A DNA stretch of 64,000 nucleotides from Tenrec ecaudatus (Eukaryota; Chordata; Mammalia; Afrosoricida; Tenrecidae): contig NC_134538.1 in NCBI RefSeq assembly GCF_050624435.1, positions 118,008,437 through 118,072,436 on the forward strand, given 5' to 3'. Positions 9,963 through 22,262 of this stretch are shown here, piece after piece. The position numbers were made by a program, and so were the translations under genes. Under the pieces are notes generated by a model that searched no databases, had not been told where the DNA came from, and saw nothing but the letters and a program-made list of their open reading frames with translations. Positions within the stretch are counted from its first letter, which is position 1; each line of letters opens with the position of its first letter.

Positions 9963-11734
9963 AGAAATATAATGAACTACTACATGAGATCTCTGAGAAA
10001 TGTCCCCGCCATCTTCATCAAGCTCTGTGATCCATGATAATTTTTTACTGTATAAGATTAACTGTGATTATTATAGTATATTTAGCAGTACATCTCTATA
10101 AAATATGTTTGGGATTATACTAAAATATATTATGAAGTACTTCAGTATGACTTCCTAGGCTTTTGTATAAATGAATTAAGTTTTATATTATTAATTAGAA
10201 GTACTGATAAGTAACTCTTCTGACAGAGATGGCAAATAGTTCATGCAACAAGCCTCATTGTGGGCATGTGTACCTTCATCATTAAAAAATAACAAAACAT
10301 TAATGTTTCAAATTGTAGAACAATGTATTTTACAGTAGATGTTATTTTGTACCAATTAAATGACCTAATATGCATCTTTTATTCTAAATAATTACACTGA
10401 GAGATAACTATGGCCACAAAAACATATTATCTTGTTTTGTTCTGGCCTCTATTTCTTTATTATTTTCTGTATCTTTCCTGCCATTATTTTCATTCTATTT
10501 GTCCCTGTGATACAAGCACACTATTCTGAGGGAAAAAATATACCTATAAGCACAGAGCTCTTAAAATTCACTAGCTATAAAACTTTCACGAAATTTATTT
10601 GTTTTATCTCTGTAACCAATAGTGAGATATTTCAAAGTAAGTAAGTTAATTTTGTCAAAATATAGACTCTCCTTTAACTATTTTTAATTTATTACATTCC
10701 ATTATAGCACTTGGTATCCTTAGATTCTGAAACAGGACAGGTTTTGTATTGGAATCGACAGCAAAATTATTTAAAAGTAGTATAGGATGCATACTTAGAG
10801 ATATTTTCTAAGTATATGATTTTCAGATCCAATAGCTAAGTGAGCATTATGAACCATGTCATAGAAAATTTATCAGATATAAACTTGGAATTGCTTGGCA
10901 GCAATCAGAAGACCTGCAAAACACAAAAGCGAACGTTACGTGCCAGAGGATGCTGAGTTTGAGACCTTTTGTTAGCTTTCATGAATGAAATAGCTGGAGT
11001 GTTTTCTCTTTGGGAGTTGGCATCAGCAAATATATGTTTTTGGATTTTATGAAGCATTAAGTAAAGTTGCGATAGAAATATGTTCCTAAAGCGTTTTAAT
11101 CAAGTTGTATTTATTTGGTGAATATTTAGAAATAATAATAAATGACTTTCAAAATATTATGCATGAAAGAACATCCATATTAAAGTGGTCTCAATGAAAT
11201 AAAAAATTAGAAGTTTCACCCATGAAGTGATCTGGACTCGTAAATCACTTAATGAACTTCATATTGTACTAAAGTTTAAAATCAATGCTTTTCACTTTTA
11301 ATCGATGATGTTGCACTTTAGGTATGATTGCTTTTATGTCAAAACTTAAAATGATTTCTTTTCTTTCTTTCTTTTTGGATGTTGGGAAAGAATGTAAGTT
11401 ATATTTTAAAATCTGATGCAAACCAAATTAACTGAAAAAATGAAAGTTCAAGAATAGTTGCATATTTATAGTGAACTAAACAGCATCTATATGATAAAAG
11501 TCTAAATATCATTGGATACAACTTTTGAAATTCTGCTGTGGCTAGCAGTACAGTGTTTATCCTAAAGAGCTACTGATGCTCCTAAAATTTCTTCTCCTCA
11601 TATCGTGCTCTCATTTTTCGCTTTGCCCAGTCATGTCTTACACTCACTTGTTAGTTTGCCTGAAATATATTTAGTAGAATGTTCTTCTCTCCGTACGTTT
11701 GAATTATGGTGCTGGTGGGTAATAGTGTCAGAAG
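9963..11734. other. AT-rich DNA, nothing recognised
   Basis: About 1.8 kb without recognisable repeats except a short TTTC run near 11355. The open frame at 10432-10644 is hydrophobic but lacks homology cues and is probably chance. Confidence 0.55.
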
Positions 11735-12035
11735 AACAAGCAAATCTCTCTTAGAAGAGAATGCTCTTTGGAGTCAATGATGGTGAAACTTTGTCTAAAA
11801 TTCTTTGGACATGTTATCAGGAGAGACTAGATCCTGGAGGGGGCATGATGCTTGGCAAAGAAGAGGGCAGTGAAAAAGAATAAGACAGTCTATGAAATGG
11901 ATAGTGGATGTAGCTATGAGCACAAACACAATAGCACTCAGGAAGATAGGGCTGGGCTAGACAGCGTTTCATTTGGTTGTGCCTTCGGTGATTCTGAGTC
12001 GAAACCTGCTTGATGCCCTCAAACAACAACACGAT
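11735..12035 (+). mobile_element. RTE (BovB-like) LINE, 3' end
   Basis: Contains TTATCAGGAGAGACTAGATC, GGCATGATGCTTGGCAAAGA and a tail of TGAGTCGAAACC, TTGATGCCCTC then CAACAACAAC, the typical 3' end of afrotherian RTE elements. It encodes only the very end of ORF2, with stops. Confidence 0.8.
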
Positions 12036-13221
12036 GTTCAATCAAAGAATATCCTTTTTCTTGTGTTTCCCAAATCACCATTCCAACCAGTTAGTTTTGT
12101 GTAGAATAAATAATATTATGAAAGGTCAGAAGTAGAAGTTAAGACCGATGGTGGAGAATAATTACTTGCTGCACACAGACGACAGTCCCACACCACCACT
12201 ATTGAACTTGCAGTAAACAGTGGGTATTTGCGTTGAAAATGCTTAAGCCAGGATCATAGCTGGGAAGATCTGGGACTCCCATACCGGTGCCATCCTGCTA
12301 TGCAGTTTTCCTGTCCTGCCCTCCTCATTCTCTCTATACTCTTGAGGTTTCCTGGTAATGCCACCCAGCTGTTAGTATTAGCAGGTTTAGAAAATTTCCC
12401 AAATGATTCTTAATGTATTTGGCAGAATGTTTCATTGTCTTTTATCATTCATGCTGCATCTTGGCTTGATATCCCTGAGCCCTATTCTTGCCTAAGCAAA
12501 CACGAGTTATCAAGAAGTTGTGCGAAGGACAGACAGTTCTGTTCCCTCCCTGAAGAATCCTGTCATTGTCCCTTAAACTAACAACTATGTGTCACTCCTA
12601 CACATACCCCCCATCTTTTACAGGTTCATTTATGAGGTAAAATTTGGTTAAAATAAAAGATGAAGCAAGAATGTCCCATAAAAATAAGCACTATGTTCTT
12701 AGAGAAAAATAAAACGTTTGCTTAAGAATATCAAGTCCATCTGTTTTTTCTCAGAGCTCATCACCACCAAAATACCAAAAGAGCCAGTGCTTGTAAGTGA
12801 CCCCAAAACCCATTTATTCCATCCTCTAACTCAGATTATCTTCCCCTAATTAATGGTTAAACATAGAAGAGCGTTTTGGTGCTTTTTGTTGGCAATTGTG
12901 CTAGTAGACTTTTGTTCCTTGTTTAAAATTTCAGCTTGATAGTTTTTTTTCCTATTTATCTGGCCTGCATTCATAACTAGTTCCAGACTGTGGATCTGGC
13001 AGAAGTGTAAAAACCATTCTGGAATGGTGTTACCATAAGACGCTGTCAGATTTAGCGTCAATGAATGTGCCGTCTGTCTTTTCATCCAGGTGTGTACATG
13101 GAGTAATCCTGAAGCACTATAAACCCCTTAGACAAATGATAAAATTAAAAACTGAAAAAAATCGATGTGCAGGTATATATTTATATGTGCATATATATGG
13201 ACATATTTTCTTAAGCTTTAC
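12036..13221. other. Unannotated intergenic DNA
   Basis: No recognisable gene or repeat. Minor open frames (e.g. 12846-13085 minus) have no supporting motif. Confidence 0.5.
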
Positions 13222-13714
13222 TGTCAGGCCAGGTTGTACAGAGAAACAAAATCAGTGACACTGATAGATGTGCCGGAAGGAGCTTTACATCAAGAAGTAA
13301 TTTTCTGTCAAGAAGGCATCCCAGCCTGTCCAACTCAAGTTCATAGGTCCTCTCCTGGTCCAGAAGTCCCTCTTCAGATTCAATAGCTGCAGGTCCATGA
13401 TGGAGAAAGGTGAGACAGGAAGTAGGAAACACACAGACCACTGGGTGCACAGCGCATGAATACAAGGTCAGAGGAAACACGGCAGGGTGACCACAGCTCT
13501 CACTGTCTGGAGACCCACCTGGGGCTACTCCTGAAGGCAGGCATTGTTTCAGCAGGCAGAGAGGTGGAGGGGCAAAGAGGAAAGAGGAGGAGGGTCCCAT
13601 CTTTCCTTATGAATAGGCCACATCTCCAAGGAGGCATCACCCAGCTGATTGAAAGGTTGGACTCCACCCCTACATGTTCATAGACTTCAAGTTGACATAA
13701 ACTCATGGACCACA
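13222..13714 (+). mobile_element. LTR, ERVL-like family
   Basis: Starts TGTCAGGCCAGGTTG and ends AGTTGACATAAACTC...CCACA. It resembles the LTR at 44900 (GAGAAACA near the start, ATCAAGAAGGCATC, ACTCAAGT, and a GTTGACA ending). No clear 5-bp duplication was found (TTTAC left, GTAGT right), so the edges are approximate or the site has decayed. Confidence 0.6.
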
Positions 13715-14695
13715 GTAGTAGATCTTGATTTGATACTAGCTAAGCACAGAAGTAACGTATTTAAATGAGAAAAAAATACTATTTCTTGGACGAAAAGACA
13801 GTTCCAAAGGAATTTGGAAATATTTCATAGAAATATTCCTTTTTCTCTATTTATATTACAATTTTCGATTGGTATGTTAAACAGTTTATCATTCTGCACA
13901 ATGAACTTTACCAACAATTAACGATACTGAAAATTTTGATGCAGCCCCATTTGAACAATTGCAATGTGTTTTCTAGAATAACATAGTAGTGTTCTAAGAG
14001 AAAAATTGATGAAAATATTTGTACAAGTTAAAATTCTTATTGTGTAAATTAAAAACCTCGGTGCTAAAGCAAATCAGCTTGACTTATTTACTTTGCAATC
14101 CACTGACGAGGCCTGACAGAGGAGAGGAGGATTCTGGTCCCCAGTTGGGTTCTGGTTCTCACTGGGTCTAGCTGCTCCAACTTGAGCAAATTTATTTCAT
14201 CTATCCAGTATCAAATTTGAATAATATGTAAACTGAAGATGCTTGATTAAATAATCGTATTTTCATTTAGTTAACTAAAGGATCAAGTTCCAGGTAAGAA
14301 TTAGGCTTTTTTCCATTTATTTCTAGTTCATCTTTCATGTTTTCTTTTTTATCCTTTTATTGAGGGGGCTCATGTTTTCTTGTTAATTTCAGTTTTCAGT
14401 ACTTTCTCTAGACTGTTTGCATTATAAAACAAATTAAAAACCCTATGTAATTTGATAAGGTCAGATACCTTTTGTCAAATGACCATAATTCTCAATGTTC
14501 TCTTAAGATATTTTTTTTCTTCCTGATGAAATACAGCCCTCAGTGAATAAATATCATTCGTTCCACATAAACAATCAATATAAAATCATGCAATCCAATA
14601 GCTTCAGGGGTGTTTCTACAGTACCCATGGATCATTTTTTTGGAAAAATAAAACCAAACGCATTTTAGATCACAGAGCAAGCCTTAATAAAAATT
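13715..14695. other. AT-rich DNA, nothing firmly recognised
   Basis: One small phrase near 14350 (CTTTTATTGAGGGGGCTCATG) resembles the inverted L1 3' terminus but is too short to call. Confidence 0.5.
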
Positions 14696-14699
14696 TTTA

Positions 14700-15120
14700 A
14701 TTGACAAATACAAAACACCTAATCTAATTGTAGTGTTATAAAACAAGAAATCAATAACAAAACAAATAAGGAAAGAAAATTAAATGCATAGCAACTGCAT
14801 CACACCTTACCAAAACGTACTGAGTGATGGAGAAAATTTAAAATGCAGTTTAAAAGTTATTAGAATCAAATGAAAATGTAAACACCGCATATCAAATGTT
14901 TTGGGCCATAGCCAAAGTAGTGCTTAGAGAATTTCTGACAATAATTCACAAAGAAGACAGGTTCAAAATCAAAAGACTGAGCTTGCAATGTAATTTGGAA
15001 ATGGGCAGCAAGATACTCAGTAACCACTGCTGGTGGGACTGGAAAATGGTACAACTCTTATGGAACACATATGACACTTCCTCACAAACGTAGGATTCAA
15101 ACTCCCTTATGATCTATTGG
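14700..15120 (+). pseudogene. Old L1 ORF2 fragment with internal deletion
   Basis: A decayed reading gives NTAYQMFWAIAKVVLREFLT, matching the L1 ORF2 segment just before the RT domain. It then jumps within about 20 codons to HCWWDWKMVQLLWNT, the cysteine-rich C-terminal region. The RT domain is therefore missing, as in the L1 at 2571-9732, but at a different junction. Multiple stops and frameshifts indicate great age. The downstream material (15130-16900) may be its 3'UTR. Confidence 0.7.
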
Positions 15121-15601
15121 AAGGAATAGCATGGGTGTAACATCTTATCTCTGACTTCAGTCGGGAGACAGAGACTGAATCCCACGCCACCCCAATGCTG
15201 ATTGCCACAAGGCAGCGGTCAGCTATGTTTCCATGCTTCATCCCTCCTTCTCGTATTGTGAGAGAAATGGTTCCTCCTAAGGAATTCTACTGCTTGGCCA
15301 AGGTCAATAATCCATTACAATGGCCATGCAGAACTCACCGATAATATTCAAGGGTCTGGGGGTTTATTAGAGAAGCTAATAAGTTATAAAGCAATAAGGA
15401 TACAAGAAGCTTCCTAGACATAGCCAAAAAAGTCATTGAATTGGTTTATTAGGTTGATGGGCTTGGCACTTTGGTCTCATTGCATAATTTAGTCAGCTGG
15501 CATAAGATAGTTCATAAAACTAATTTTCTTAAATATAGCTTCTGATGTCTTAAAAACTTGTGTGACCAGCTAAGATACTATTGGTCTCTCTCCATCTAGA
15601 G

Positions 15602-15801
15602 CAGTGGTTCTCAACCTTCCCAATGCCGCGGCCCTTTAATACAGTTCCTCATGTTGTGGTGACCCCCCCCTCCCCAACCATAAAACTATTTTCCTTGCTA
15701 CTTCATCATTGTAATTTTGCTACTGTAATGAATTGGGTAACCCCTATGAAAGGCACGTTCGACCCCTAAAGGGATTGCGACCCACAGGTTGAGAACCGCT
15801 G
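15602..15801. mobile_element. SPIN-like hAT MITE
   Basis: A 200-bp non-autonomous element. The ends are CAGTGGTTCTCAACCT and, inverted at the right, CAGCGGTTCTCAACCT, identical at 15 of 16. It is flanked by a perfect 8-bp duplication ATCTAGAG (15594-15601 and 15802-15809), the length and TCTAGA-like site typical of hAT. It has no coding capacity. The terminal sequence fits the SPIN family, known to have spread horizontally in tetrapods including tenrec. Confidence 0.85.
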
Positions 15802-16092
15802 ATCTAGAGTATAAGAGAATGAATGAAGAAAACAAAAGATGCAGATAAGAAACAGAACTAATAGCTACATGACCCACAGCCTCTTCAAACTTAAGGTGAA
15901 AACTAAATGGTACCTGGCTACTTCTACCCTTTCTAACCTGAACCCAACAGAAGGGGAAAAAAAACTCCAATTCATATAAAAGGCCAGATGGCCAAAGTTA
16001 CTGGCTAGAGACCAGAGGAACACCATGTTTTAAAAACTTTTTTAAAAACTGTTTTAACTCAAAACTGAATCTACTCCCATAGGTAATTTTTC

Positions 16093-16093
<1 letters not shown>

Positions 16094-16129
<36 letters not shown>

Positions 16130-16134
16130 TCTCT
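16094..16134. repeat. (CT)n microsatellite
   Basis: About 20 CT units with one CACT interruption, directly beside an AfroSINE. Confidence 0.95.
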
Positions 16135-16137
16135 GCC

Positions 16138-16325
16138 AAGGAATCAATTCACACACATAGTAACCCTAGAGAGATGGATAATAAACACTGTGGGTTTCCC
16201 AGACTGTAATTCTTTACAGGAATAGAAAGCCTCCTCTTTCTCCCATGGAGGGTCTAGTGCGTTCAAACTGCCAACCTTGTGGTTAGAAATCCAAGGTATA
16301 ACCCACTATGGCACAAGTGCTCCTT
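16138..16325 (-). mobile_element. AfroSINE
   Basis: The minus-strand reading starts GGAGCACTTGTGCCATAGTG, then a box B-like TTCAAA equivalent, and ends near TGAATTGATTCC. Confidence 0.75.
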
Positions 16326-16984
16326 AGTCAAACAATAGATTATAAATTATTTTAAACAGTCTAACCCAAGATTGATGGGTTCCTTAAGCAAATACATGAG
16401 ACTAAACAGTCAACATTTATCCAAAATCAAAGATAAGGGAATGAGGGAAGAGAAATTACAATAACAAAGGCAGAACTGATCATGGAAATAATGAAATGTT
16501 CTCACTTAAAAAACAATGCTGATATCATGACACGAGTAAACCAGGAGAATATTGTGCTGAGAGAAGTTAGCCAATCACATATGGACACATATTATATGAG
16601 ACTGTTGATATAAAGAGGGGAAAACACCAAGATAAAGGTTTATCTTTTGGAGGTTACCAAGATGAAGGACGAGGCATGGGTTGGGCTGTTGGCATGTTTC
16701 TGAGGACAGAATGAAGGACGGTGGGCAGTGGTGGTTCATGGGACAGGAGGGGATGTGTGGAGGGTGGATTACTGAAGGATTTTATTAATGGTTTGTACTT
16801 AACTGAATGCAAAGTTGATTACATAAAATGCAAAGTCCCATGCAAGTTACAAGAAAAGACTTAAAACACAATAATGAGAAAGTTCACATATCATGAAGAT
16901 TGTAACCATGCCATGGAACAAATTTTATACTAATTGTTAAATGGAGACCTAACTCACAAAGTGATATTTTGCTTAAGCTCCCCA

Positions 16985-18150
16985 GCAGTTGTTGCAGAAG
17001 TACATTGACAGGAACAGCCAGAAGTTCCGGTTGGATTCACTCAAGAACTTGGACAAAGGGATACCATCACTGATGTCTGATGTGTCTTGCCTCAGAGCAG
17101 AGAATACCAGGAAGGTGTTCACTTGTGTTTCATTGAGTATGCTAAGGCATATCATCTTGAGAAGAATGGGAATTCTAGAACACTTCACTGTGCTCATTTG
17201 GAACTTGTGCATGGATACGAGGCAATTGTGCCAACAGAACAAGGGGACCAGAAATGGTGTGTGTCAGGGTTGCTTCCTCTTGTTCGGTCTGTTGGTTGAG
17301 CAAGTGATTAGAGAAGCTATACTGTGTGATGCAGCGTATGGCATCAGAATGGGAGGAAGGCTGACTAACAAGCTTTGGTATGCAGGTGACATAAGCTTGC
17401 TTGCTGAAAGTGAGGAGGACTTGAAGCACTTGCTGGTGAAGATCAAGGATAGCAGCCTTCAGTATGGATGACGACTCCATGTAAGGAAGGCCAACATCTC
17501 ACAAATGGAGCAGTAGGTGACATCATGATAAAAGGAGAAAGGTTTGACGTTGTCAGGAATTTTTCTACATTGGATCCACAATCAAGGCTTGCGAAAGCAG
17601 CACTCGAAGAGATCAAAGGAGTCATTTCAGAAAGTAAATCTGCTCCACAAGACCTCTTTAGAATATTAGCGAGCAACGATGACCGTTTAAGAACTGTGGA
17701 GTGTCTGACCCAAGCCAGGACATTCTCCACTGCATCAATGCATGTGAAAGTCGGACATTGAACAAAGAAGTCCACAGACGAATAGATACATTTGAATTGT
17801 GATGCTGGAGAAGAATATTGGAAGTACCATGAACTGCTAAAAGGAAAACGTATATGCTTTGGAAGAAGGAAGGCCACCTTCGAGACAAGGCTGGCAAGAC
17901 TTCATCTTGCAGACTTTGGATATTTTGTCAGGAGAGACAGGCCCTGGAGGAGGTCATCATGTTTGGTAAAGTGGAGGAGCGGTGAAAAAGAAGAAGGCTC
18001 TCACAGAGATGAACTGACACTGGCTCAGGCCCAGGAAATATTGTGAGGAGGGAGCAGGGCCTTGCAGTGTTTCCTTGCGCTGTGCATCAAGTTGCTATGG
18101 GATGGAGCCAGCTGGCAGGCAACTAACAATAACAACGACAATAACAATTA
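16985..18150 (+). mobile_element. RTE (BovB-like) LINE, RT to 3' end
   Basis: Translations in shifting frames recover the C-terminal half of an RTE polyprotein: CFIEYAKAYH, VCQGC, then GIRMGGRLTNKLWYAGDISL and LLAESEEDLKHLLVKIKD. The catalytic YADD is changed to YAGD (codons 17379-17390), an inactivating change. Downstream come the cysteine/tryptophan-rich linker, GHVMRRDR-like DFGYFVRRDRPWRR, and a 3' tail ending AACTAACAATAACAACGACA. It is 5'-truncated, frameshifted and inactive. Confidence 0.85.
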
Positions 18151-20450
18151 ACTATGTATGCTTTCACCTTAAAACAATATAATATTATTTTAATAATAAG
18201 TATATCTGGACACAGATATATAGTTATCATTCAAATCCAAATGATTATTTTATTATTTCTATAATCTCTGATTAAAATGCCATTTACTTATAAATACATT
18301 TTCTCTTATCTGTCTTTATTGGAAAATTTAGTTTTAAAAGTAAATATGTGATGTTCTTCTTGTTTGTTGGTTGGTATTTGTTGAAAGTCTCCTTAATTTA
18401 AGATATTGTGTTTTCCCATTGCCTTATACTTCATGCCTTGTGAACTGCATTTATTTACTTAGCATTTTATAACTTAAATAGTCTCACCAAATGAATAAGT
18501 TTTGCTAGTTTGTATTGAGTTGTTCCAATTGTTATACTTTGCTTGGTATTTATAATAAGTATATATCTAAAGGCAAACATGAAAAAATTTTGCTTCTGTA
18601 TTCTGCCAATCAAAATTTTCTGCAATAAAATCATTCTTTTTTTTCTTCAAGAAAAAAAATAAAAGCAAATAACAATATGCTGCATGGTCAAATATTTGAA
18701 AGGAAGCAGTAATTAAGTAATTAAATATAATTATATGTGATACTCCTTAAATTTAAATGATAGTAATTCTTTTTCATATATTACAGCAGTTTTCTTATAT
18801 AACTATGCTTAAGTTGATTACAAAATAAGAATTTTATTGCCCTGGCTCTGTAATTGACTCTTTCATTTTATCCTCAAGTTTAAGAGTGCTAATTACATCC
18901 GGATATTTTGACATCTGAATGGTGGGAGTCATATTTGACAAGTGTGTTCAAAAAAGTTTGCTTGAATGGTGCCCAATAGCTTAAACACAAATCACACACC
19001 TTTGTAAAATGTTAACATAAAAAGTTTTTTTGTGTATATAGGATTGCTACTCATTACAGTATAATATAAGATTTATAAAGTTTAAAAATATAAAACCCAC
19101 AGTAAATGAAGTTATTAGCTTTTTCTATCGTAACGCCTATCATTAGACATTCACTAAAATTAAAATTTAAGGTCTGGTACAGAATATGTCAGGACATTAC
19201 TCATGATTGGTTGAATAAGTAGTCTGATGCAATGATTTTTATATTACTTTAAGATCTTATTTTCTAAATAAAATATTAAAAGGAATACTAATGATGAATA
19301 AAATAAAATATGAACAAGAGATATGTTTTCCAAAGTGCAGAATCTCTACCAAAATTTAAAAATATATAACTTCTCCATAACCCTTTGCCTTTGTCTCTGA
19401 AATACAATCAGAATGAACTAGGATACCAAGGATTGTAGTTACCAAAATCACCTATCAAGCAATGTTCAAATAATGTCAGGTCAATTTATATTAAGAGCAT
19501 TCTGCAAATAACAATTGGGTACTCGGGAGAAAATATAAGAGAAGAAGAAAGCTACTGACAGCACTGGAGACTCACTCTTGGCTCAATCAGACAGAAATGG
19601 AAGATTGCTGACCTGGAGAAAGAAAACTGCACTAGGTGAGATCTGTCTTCATTCGGCTTATCCTCCCAGTGCTGCCTGGTCTACCCAGGCAGGGTAAGCC
19701 ACAGCTTATTTAGGCAGCACACGGCTGCATTGCTATCAGATTGAGGTGGCCGAGGAGAGAGCACTGTGTGGTTGTCAGAAAGACTCTGAACTAAGGAGAG
19801 AGATTCAGTAAAAGAAAAGATCACACACAGAGAAGCCCGTAAATTTGCATATAAAGTTCTCTCAAATCCTTTGCTGACTCTTAACTGTGGTGCGTGCGCA
19901 TCAAAGACTACAAGTAGCTGGAAGGCCAAACTGTTCAGTGGACCTTCAACTGTTTGCCACCACAGGGGAGTTAGGATTTGGAATTTCAAATACACTAGGT
20001 TCCAGAGGTTTCCATGGAAATAAAAGAGGGCCATTCCACACATATTTCTAGGTCCAGGACTAGAGATTATCCCTAAGAAAGAGGGCAAAGCCTAAACTGA
20101 GCCTCCCTAGCAAAGTGTGAACATAACTCTCCTCAAATTCAATGTGTCAGTCAGTAATTTAAACGTCTGTCCAAATTAAAGTATTACTTTGGGGGAAAAA
20201 ATAAAACAGAGTCCCAAGCTTGCTCGAGGTAGTATTCAGGATTTCTCTTACACAGAAAGAAAAATAGTGGTACCCAGAAACAAGTACATGTGATACATAG
20301 TGACGAAATGAAAAAAGCATTCTGAAGAACCAACTCATGGAAACACTTAGATATTGAGTAGACTTGGACGTTAACATATCTTCTACAATCATGGTCAATA
20401 AGGGACTACATGTAAATGACTGATATTTACTGATATTTTTATCCAGAATT
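18151..20450. other. AT-rich DNA with an unclassified GC-richer block
   Basis: 18151-19550 shows nothing recognisable. 19560-20100 is GC-richer, and its minus frame 19681-20088 (135 codons) is open but without known motif. It may be a fragment of an unrecognised retroelement. Confidence 0.45.
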
Positions 20451-20454
20451 AGGT

Positions 20455-21085
20455 GGGGTTGGCATATTAGCTCATCATGTTGGTACTCTACAACTTTTAT
20501 AATTTATCACCCCTTCCTTAGCTTGCCCATTCACCTCCCTCCCTCCCTTTTATTCTCCCTTCCCTTTTGTCAGACAGGAACACTGGTGGTGTAATGGGTT
20601 GCACTGGGTTACTTACCTGCAAGGTTGTCACTTGGAAACCACCAACAACTCTGCGGACAAACGTAAGGTTGTGCTCCCCTGAGATGTGCAGCCTTGGGAA
20701 CCCACAGAGGCAGTTCTAGTCTGTCCCATAGGATCATGAGGTGTTGAAAGCGGCTCAATGGAGTGAGGTTGTGTCTTCTTTTTTGGGGGGTTAATGTGCA
20801 GATGTTATCTTCCCCTTCAGCAAATTGATACCTCTCTACCCCGTATCCTCTCCATGCCCTCCCCCACTCGCCTTCGCCTCTGATAAAAGTCTATTTCACA
20901 TGGCATGTCAACGTTTATCTGATTATAATTTAATCTCAGCAATTTCATACAACATTTGTTCCTTTGTGTTTGATTATTTCATTCAGTATAATATCCTCTG
21001 ATTCTACCCATGTCATGAGGTGTTACACATTTTTATCATTAATTTTTAACAATGTAGCATATTCTATGTTATGTACCCAAATTTA
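20455..21085 (-). mobile_element. Old L1 3'UTR, inverted, split by a SINE
   Basis: Contains the common L1 phrase TTATTTCATTCAGTATAATATC in inverted context and a C-rich CCTCCCTCCCTTTTATTC tract (G-rich purine tract on the element strand). An AfroSINE interrupts it at 20578-20790. Confidence 0.65.
20578..20790 (+). mobile_element. AfroSINE
   Basis: Head ACTGGTGGTGTAATGGGTTG, box B region, then CCCACAGAGGCAGTTCTAGT, GTCCCATAGGATCATGAGG and a GCTCAATGG tail. Inserted into an older inverted L1. Confidence 0.85.
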
Positions 21086-22067
21086 GTTACAAAGGAAAAG
21101 CTATTATAATTTGTGAACCATAGTAATCTCAGTAAGAATATATATATTATTTTAAAATAATCAAAATGGAGAACTAAAAACTAAAATTTAGAGTATTTCA
21201 AATAAAAATAATGCATTTCATAATCTTAATATCAAATTGGAGGCAAGATAGAGAAAACTAGAAAAAAGCTAATGGCAATGACCCAATATGAAGAACAGAA
21301 TTGGAAAAAGATGTTGAAAGATCCATCCATGGAATATCAGTGATCTGTTGGATAATTTCAGTCTCTGATGTTATGTGAGCTTAGATCTCAAAGAAGACCA
21401 ATGAGAAAATAAGAACAGTAGGTATTTCTAAAATAATGATTGTTAGTTTTCCAAAGTTAATGAAAAACTTGAATTTAGGTCCCAGAAGCTCAACAGAACC
21501 CAATCGGGACTTTTGACAAACAAAGGTGAAGAGAAAGGTTGCATCAGCAGAGCCGGGGAGGGAGCAGTGGAAAGTAACTTTACGATGCAATGGAAATCAG
21601 TAAGAAAAATGGTTCATTTTTATCAAGAATAGTGGAAATCAGAACACAAAGATACCCGTCACTAAAATGCTGAGTGAAAAATAAATAAAGCCAACTCTGT
21701 CTAGTGAAACTGTCCTTCAAGAATAAAGGTATTTTCAGGTAAACAAAGGCTGAAAGAATGTGTTGCCTGTAGACCTGTAATAAGTTCTTTAGAGATGCTA
21801 GAACATATTTAGTCCGAAAAAAATTAAATAAAATAACAGAAACTATCCACAAGTCATGAAGAATACAACAATACATATCTGAGGGAAAATATGAAAGACT
21901 AAATTTTCTTAAATTCTTGACCATATAATGCAGAAATTTATTAAATTACAATGTAAGTATCATAACATTTATGGTTGAAAGTTGTATATTAACAATGATT
22001 CAAAATACACAAAGATAAGCATGGGGAAGTGCACCTATACTTCTGCAAGCGTCAGACATTTTACCTG
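21086..22067. other. AT-rich DNA, nothing recognised
   Basis: Roughly 1 kb without a supported feature. Minus-strand frames at 21381-21924 have no recognisable domain. Confidence 0.5.
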
Positions 22068-22262
22068 AAGTGCCCCTAGTGATGTAGCAGTTACATGCTG
22101 GGCTGCAATCCACATGATGAGCAGTTCAAAACCACCCACATCCGGAAAAGCCTGGCTTTCCAATTCCATATACAGATACAGCCTCCAAACTGCCTGGAGT
22201 ACTCCTATGAGTCATCATTGCCTCGATGGCAGTGAGCTTTGTTGGGTTTTGTTTTGTTTTTT
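22068..22262 (+). mobile_element. AfroSINE
   Basis: AGTGCCCCTAGTGATGTAGC head, TTCAAAACCACC box B, and the tail ATGAGTCATCATTGCCTCGA plus TGGCAGTGAG, followed by a T/G-rich end. Confidence 0.85.

Larger units (their letters stand above)
15130..16900 (+). mobile_element. Probable old afrotherian L1 3'UTR-type repeat
   Basis: From about 15340 to 16040 and again 16370-16870 the sequence has a repeat-like character, with phrases such as GGTCTCTCTCCATCTAGAG and AATGAAGAAAACAAAAGATG that resemble afrotherian L1 3'UTR material from memory. It is interrupted by a SPIN-like MITE, a (CT)n run and an AfroSINE. Internal order is unclear, and two fragments may be juxtaposed. Confidence 0.45.

Noticed and set aside
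10432..10644. Hydrophobic 70-residue frame that could be a small membrane protein
   Set aside because: AT-rich DNA readily gives Phe/Ile-rich frames; no supporting motif, promoter or homology.
19681..20088. 135-residue minus-strand frame
   Set aside because: No recognisable domain. The surrounding block may be an unidentified repeat, so a gene call is unsupported.
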